Source: CBDFHV01 sp965247705 (GTDB lineage Bacteria; Pseudomonadota; Alphaproteobacteria; Rhodospirillales; CAMCUA01). Taken from it: a stretch of 37,472 nucleotides of DNA. A program made the translations under genes and the position numbers. Under the pieces are notes generated by a model. It searched no databases. It was not told where the DNA came from and saw only the letters and a program-made list of their open reading frames with translations. Shown here one piece after another: positions 33,780-37,472 of this stretch; within the stretch, counting starts at the first letter, position 1, and every line of letters begins with the position of its first letter. The DNA is taken from assembly GCA_965247705.1 (NCBI GenBank), contig CBDFHV010000048.1, positions 1-37,472 of the forward strand, read 5' to 3'.

Positions 33780-34071
33780 GCTCAGCGTCAAAGCCGAAAA
33801 CGACATCCTCAAAGCATACCTGGAAGGCGTTCGGCTGTTTGGCGTCGAGCAGGCCGAAAAATACTACGCTGATTTGGAGCATGCATTTGAATTTCTATCG
33901 GATACTCCCAACGCGGCAAGAGAGCGTCTTGAAATTACGCCACCAGTACGGGTTCATCCCTATCGGTCGCACATTATCATCTACTTAATCGATAACGATT
34001 GTGACATTCTAATTCTCCGTGTCCGCCATGGGCGCGAAGACTGGAACAATGACCCAGTGCAAACACTGTAG
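33769..34071 (+). CDS. parE: ParE-like type II toxin, stop codon supplied by IS3
   Basis: A 100-residue toxin of the RelE/ParE fold. It has MAYRLSVKAENDILKAYLEG, FGVEQAEKYYADLEHAFEFL, PVRVHPYRSHIIIYLIDNDC and ILRVRHGREDWNNDP, all consistent with ParE, which poisons DNA gyrase. The IS3 begins with TG at 34067, so the last codon CTG and the TAG stop are partly IS bases: the natural C-terminus has been replaced by a short VQTL. Family members usually end close to REDW plus a few residues, so activity may survive. Confidence 0.9.
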   Translation: MAYRLSVKAENDILKAYLEGVRLFGVEQAEKYYADLEHAFEFLSDTPNAARERLEITPPVRVHPYRSHIIIYLIDNDCDILILRVRHGREDWNNDPVQTL

Positions 34072-34450
34072 CGCACCCGGTTCCTTGGACACAAGTTTGT
34101 CTCACGCGGCGGGCCTGATTGAGATCGCGGCGTGCCACGCCTGACGAGCTTGAGCGGGGCTCAGGCAGCCGTTCTTTTCGACGATCCACTGGGCATTGTA
34201 GAGTTCGACGAAGTCGCGGACGGCGTCCCGCAGCTCCGCGATGTTGCGGTAGATGCGACCATGGATGATCTGTTCCTTCAGCGTGCGATTGAACCGCTCG
34301 GCGACGCCGTTGGTCTGGGGCTCGGCGACGAAGGCGTAGGACGGCTGGATGCCCCAGAACTTGATCTGGTTGGTGAAGTGGTCCGACAGATACTGGGAGC
34401 CGTGATCCATCCGCAAGGCCAGCCCCCGGCCGCGCCGGCCGCGGTCGAGC

Positions 34451-34456
34451 CATACA
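34451..34456. repeat. Target-site duplication of IS21 copy 2 (left)
   Basis: CATACA, repeated at 36948-36953. The uninterrupted IS3 copy has one CATACA at this point (revcomp of 16035-16040 region), confirming it as a 6-bp duplication. Confidence 0.85.
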
Positions 34457-34567
34457 TGTTAACGGCGGAGGAATAATGCACCACGCGAGGCGGCCGGGCG
34501 GTCCGGTCGCGGCGGCGCAAAATTGTGCCACTCATGGTCCCTTGTCGGTTGCGACGAGGGGCAGGAG

Positions 34568-36071
34568 ATGTACGGCGTGGAGCTCTATGCGGCGGTTCGA
34601 CTGGCGGTTGTCGACGAGGGTCTGAGCCATCACGAGGCGGGCCGGCGGTTCGGCATCGACCGCCGGACGGTGAAGAAGATGCTGAGCTATTCGGCGCCGC
34701 CGGGATACCGCCGGACGAAGCCGGTCAGGCGGCCGAAGCTGGACGGGTTCACCGCAATCGTCGACGCGATCCTGGAGGCGGACACGGATCCGGACGTGCC
34801 GCGCAAGCAGCGTCACACGGCGCATCGGATCTTCGAGCGGCTACGGGACGAGCACGGGTTCACCGGCGGCTACACCATTGTGAAGGACTATGTGCGTTCC
34901 CGGCGGCAATCGACGCGCGAGGCCTTCGTGCCGCTGCATCACCCGCCGGGCCATGCCCAGGTCGACTTCGGCGAGGCGGTGGTGGAGGTCGGGGGCAGGC
35001 GGGAGAAGGTCGCCTTCTTCTGCCTGATCCTGCCCCATTCCAACCTCTGGTTCGTCAAGGCGTATCCCGGGAGACGACGGAGGCCTTCCTGGACGGCCAT
35101 GTCAGCGCCTTCGCCTTCCTCGGCGGGGTTCCGCGCTCGATCCTCTACGACAACACGACCCTGGCGGTGGCACGGATCCTGGGCGACGGCACGCGTCGGC
35201 GCACGCAGGCGTTCACGCATCTGCAATCGCACTACCTGGTTCCGCGACCGCTTCGGCCGGCCCGGCAAGGGCAACGACAAGGGCAAGGTGGAGGCCCTGG
35301 TGAAGACGGCACGGCGCCGGTTCATGGTGCCGATCCCGAAGGTGCACGACCTGTCGGTCCTGAACGAGCGGCTGATGGCGCGCTGCCTGGAGCGGCTCGA
35401 CGCGCTGGAGGCAGGCGACCGGGCGACGGCATTGTTGGGCGACCCTCGACGCCCTGCGCGATCTGCCGGCGGTTCCCTTCGAGGCCTGCGAGCATGTGCC
35501 GGGCCAGATCTTGTCCACGGCCCTGGTGCGCTACCGGCTGGTGGACTACTCGGCGCCGACGGTGCACGCCCACAAGAAGGTCATGGTGAAGGGCTATGTC
35601 GACCGGGTCGAGATCGCGCTCGGCGCCGAGATCGTCGCCCGCCATCGGCGCTCCTATGTCCGCGGCGACGTCATCTACGAGCCGCTGCACTATCTGTCGC
35701 TGCTGGAGAAGAAGCCGGGCGCCCTGGACCAGGCGGCGCCGCTGCGGGGATGGAAGCTCGATCCCGCCTTCGACACGCTGCGCCGCCTCCTCGAAGCCCG
35801 CTTCGGCCCGCGCGGCAAGCGCGAATACATCCAGGTGCTGCGCCTGCACGAAGACTTCCCGGCACGCCAAGTGGCGGCCGCGGTGCGCGACGCGGTGAAG
35901 CGGCGCCTGATCGGCTTCGATGCGGTCAAGCATCTCCTGCTGGCGCGCATCGAGAGGCGGCCCGTGCATCTCGACCTGTCGCGCTATCCGCACTTGCCCC
36001 AGCCCTTCGTCGCCGCCACGCGGAGCGCCGACTACGCCACCCTGCTGGCCGGAGGGGCCGGCCATGGCTGA
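34568..36071 (+). pseudogene. istA: istA transposase, three frameshifts
   Basis: Begins MYGVELYAAVRLAVVDEGLS with the HTH HEAGRRFGIDRRTVKKML, then HAQVDFGEAVVEVGG. Frame breaks: one base lost near 35070 (before ETTEAFLDGHVSAFAFL), one gained near 35240 (in LV/FRDRFGRPGKGNDKGKVEA), and one gained near 35430 (before TLDALRDLPAVPFEACEHVP). Correcting all three gives 500 residues, the normal length, ending YPHLPQPFVAATRSADYATL. Between the breaks there are no internal stops. It overlaps istB at the 3' end as usual. Confidence 0.82.
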
Positions 36072-36826
36072 GGCCCCCCGCATCCTGCTCGAACATCACC
36101 TGAAGAGGCTGAAGCTGCCGACCTTCCTGCGGGAATACGAGAAACTGGCGCGCCAGTGCGCGGCCGAGGGCCTGGATCATGTGCAGTTCCTCGCCGACTG
36201 GTGGAGCTGGAGCTGATCGACCGCGAGCGCCGCCTCGTCGAGCGCCGCATCAGGCAGGCCGGGTTCCCTGTCGTCAAACAGCTCGAGAGCTTCGACTTCA
36301 AGGCAATCCCGAGCCTCAACAAGATGCTGGTGCTGGATCTCGCGCGCGGCGAGTACATCACGCGCCGTGAGAACGTAATCCTGCTCGGCCCAAGCGGCGT
36401 CGGAAGACGCATGTCGCTCTCGCCCTCGGCCTCGCCGCCTGCCAGAAGGGCCTTTCCGTGCGCTTCGCCACAGCCTCCCATCTGGTCCACGAGCTGATCG
36501 AGGCACGCGACGAGAAGAGGCTGCTCCGCCTCCAGGACCAGCTCGCCAGGGTCAATCTCCTGATCGTCGACGAGCTCGGATACGTGCCCCTCTCGCAGAC
36601 CGGAAGCGAGCTGCTGTTCGACGTCTTCAGCCGGCGCTACGAGAACGGCGCCACCATCGTGACCTCAAACCTGCCCTTCCAGGAATGGACGACGGTCTTC
36701 GCCAGCGAGCGCCTCACCGGCGCGCTGCTCGACCGCATCACCCACCATGTCCATATCCTGGAGATGAACGGCGAGAGCTACCGGCTCAAGCAGAGCCGGT
36801 CACGACACCGGCAACCGTCCGAATAA
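36064..36826 (+). pseudogene. istB: istB helper ATPase, two frameshifts
   Basis: Starts MAEAPRILLEHHLKRLKLPT. One base is lost near 36195 (the first frame ends DWWSWS, the next reads LVELELIDRERRLVERRIRQ) and one near 36405, inside the Walker A (GPSGVG then RRMS in place of GKTHVALALGL). Two added bases give 254 residues, the same as intact copy 1. Walker B VNLLIVDELGYVPLS and HHVHILEMNGESYRLKQSRS are intact. An inverted relative of its first third sits inside istA of copy 1. Confidence 0.82.
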
Positions 36827-36947
36827 CCCCCCGCTTGCCCGCGTGGGCCCACAGGCCCCTCCCATGGACTACGCGGACAAGCTACCACCGAGCCCGTGGT
36901 ACATTTTTGCGCCGCCGCCCCGGTACATATTCCCGCCGCCGTTGACA

Positions 36948-36953
36948 CATACA
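36948..36953. repeat. Target-site duplication of IS21 copy 2 (right)
   Basis: CATACA, partner of 34451-34456. Confidence 0.85.
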
Positions 36954-37472
36954 GCCCGGCAAGCCCCATGGAGATCGGCTGCAGGGCGGCGAAGCGGTCG
37001 CCGCGCTTGCAGACATGCCAGCCGACACACTCGGCGTTCCAATGCTCGACGGCGGTGAAGATCCAGCCCCAGCCGTCGTCCACCGTGAACACCCGAACGC
37101 CATCGGTGCCCCACATGAGGTTCGGGGCATGAGTGATGATCTCACCGTCATGGGGATTGCCGCCACGGCGGCGGCAGCGATGGGGCGAGAGCAGATTGTT
37201 CTCGCGCATCAGGCGGAGCACCCGCTTGCGGGCAACCCGGATGTCGCGACAGACCCGAAGCCGAGCCCAGACCTTGCGGTAGCCCTCGCCCTCCCAGGGC
37301 GATGCCTCCAGGTCGGCTTCGATCGCCACCAGCAGCGCCTGGTCCGAGATCGCGGGCTTCGGTCCCCGACGCTTTGCCGGCGGCTGCTCGGCGTGCTGGC
37401 CGGAGGTCACGGCGTAGAACGAGGAGCGGGCCATGCCCCAGGCGGCGCAGACCCGCCGCAGGCCGTAGGCCA

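Larger units (their letters stand above)
34457..36947 (+). mobile_element. IS21-family element, copy 2 (decayed)
   Basis: A 2491-bp element between CATACA duplications. The left end is TGTTAACGGCGGAGGAATAA and the right end on the complementary strand is TGTCAACGGCGGCGGGAATA. Inner repeats GGCGGCGCAAAATTGTGCCAC (left, in two parts) and GGCGGCGCAAAAATGTACC (right) give the family's multiple terminal sites. The sequence differs from copy 1, so these are two different IS21 lineages. Its istA and istB both carry frameshifts. Confidence 0.88.
34067..37472 (-). mobile_element. IS3-family insertion sequence, copy 2, interrupted and running off the window
   Basis: The inverted counterpart of 15012-16425. 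The right end TGTAGCGCACCCGGTTCCTT starts at 34067, and the left end lies beyond 37472. An IS21 (34457-36947) interrupts it. The visible parts are nearly identical to copy 1 (for example one Tyr to Cys difference in OrfB), so a recent common source is likely. Confidence 0.9.
34102..37472 (-). pseudogene. IS3 OrfB transposase, split by IS21
   Basis: The N-terminal part runs from the window edge (LAYGLRRVCAAWGMARSSFY) to about 36948 (KRGDRFAALQPISMGLAGLY). The C-terminal part (34456 down to 34102) includes RMDHGSQYLSDHFTNQIKFW, GVAERFNRTLKEQIIHGRIY and the normal end. Removal of the IS21 and one CATACA restores the frame of copy 1. The first catalytic Asp is in the first piece and the other two acids in the second, so it is inactive. 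Confidence 0.88.

Overview
The window is GC-rich bacterial chromosome of alphaproteobacterial character, probably Rhodospirillales-like. That assignment is inferred from codon use and gene content (TAXI-type TRAP binding protein, acyl-CoA dehydrogenase, small lysine-rich protein, tRNA-Leu) and not from any marker gene. It is an accessory, insertion-rich region: two IS630, two IS3-type and two IS21 elements, an IS1380 remnant, two type II toxin genes, and at least four broken metabolic, transport or biosynthetic genes.

Layout. 1-275: start of a higB-like toxin gene (minus strand, running off the window) with a 10+10 bp palindrome at its promoter. 276-1413: intact IS630. 1434-5257: SGNH hydrolase, PEP-CTERM surface protein with terminator, Old Yellow Enzyme, and a CocE/NonD hydrolase remnant. 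5366-13078: a small glycan or secondary-metabolite locus with a GT2 glycosyltransferase, two tandem QueC-like PP-loop genes, a divergent polysaccharide pyruvyltransferase-like gene and a decayed ATP-grasp gene. The second PP-loop gene is split by a chimeric IS21 (5876-8411). 13240-17420: a cyclase-TolB-TPR gene cut by IS630 copy 2, which is itself cut by an IS3 element.

17438-25302: small basic protein, M14 carboxypeptidase, GFA-family enzyme, SAM methyltransferase, then a TetR regulator divergent from an RND efflux pair. Three palindromes lie between the regulator and the pump; both pump genes carry one frameshift. 25309-28676: ureidoglycolate lyase (frameshifted), acyl-CoA dehydrogenase, cupin and amidohydrolase. 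28760-29001: IS1380 remnant and a nested palindrome. 29125-33138: TAXI solute-binding protein, small conserved protein, TPR lipoprotein-like or secreted protein, a hairpin built of 9-bp units, and a nucleoside phosphorylase/isochorismatase-fold pair. 33219-34071: tRNA-Leu(UAA) followed by an AT-rich parDE module. 34067-37472: a second IS3 copy, inverted relative to the first and interrupted by a decayed IS21.

Working together: the 9.06-12.3 kb genes look like one pathway that decorates or builds a glycan. The TetR/MFP/RND set is a self-regulated efflux system. The phosphorylase and isochorismatase-fold genes are translationally coupled. All frameshifts I could localise are 1- or 2-base indels that restore family-typical lengths when corrected. 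They could be genuine decay or assembly indels, and this matters for every frameshift call below.
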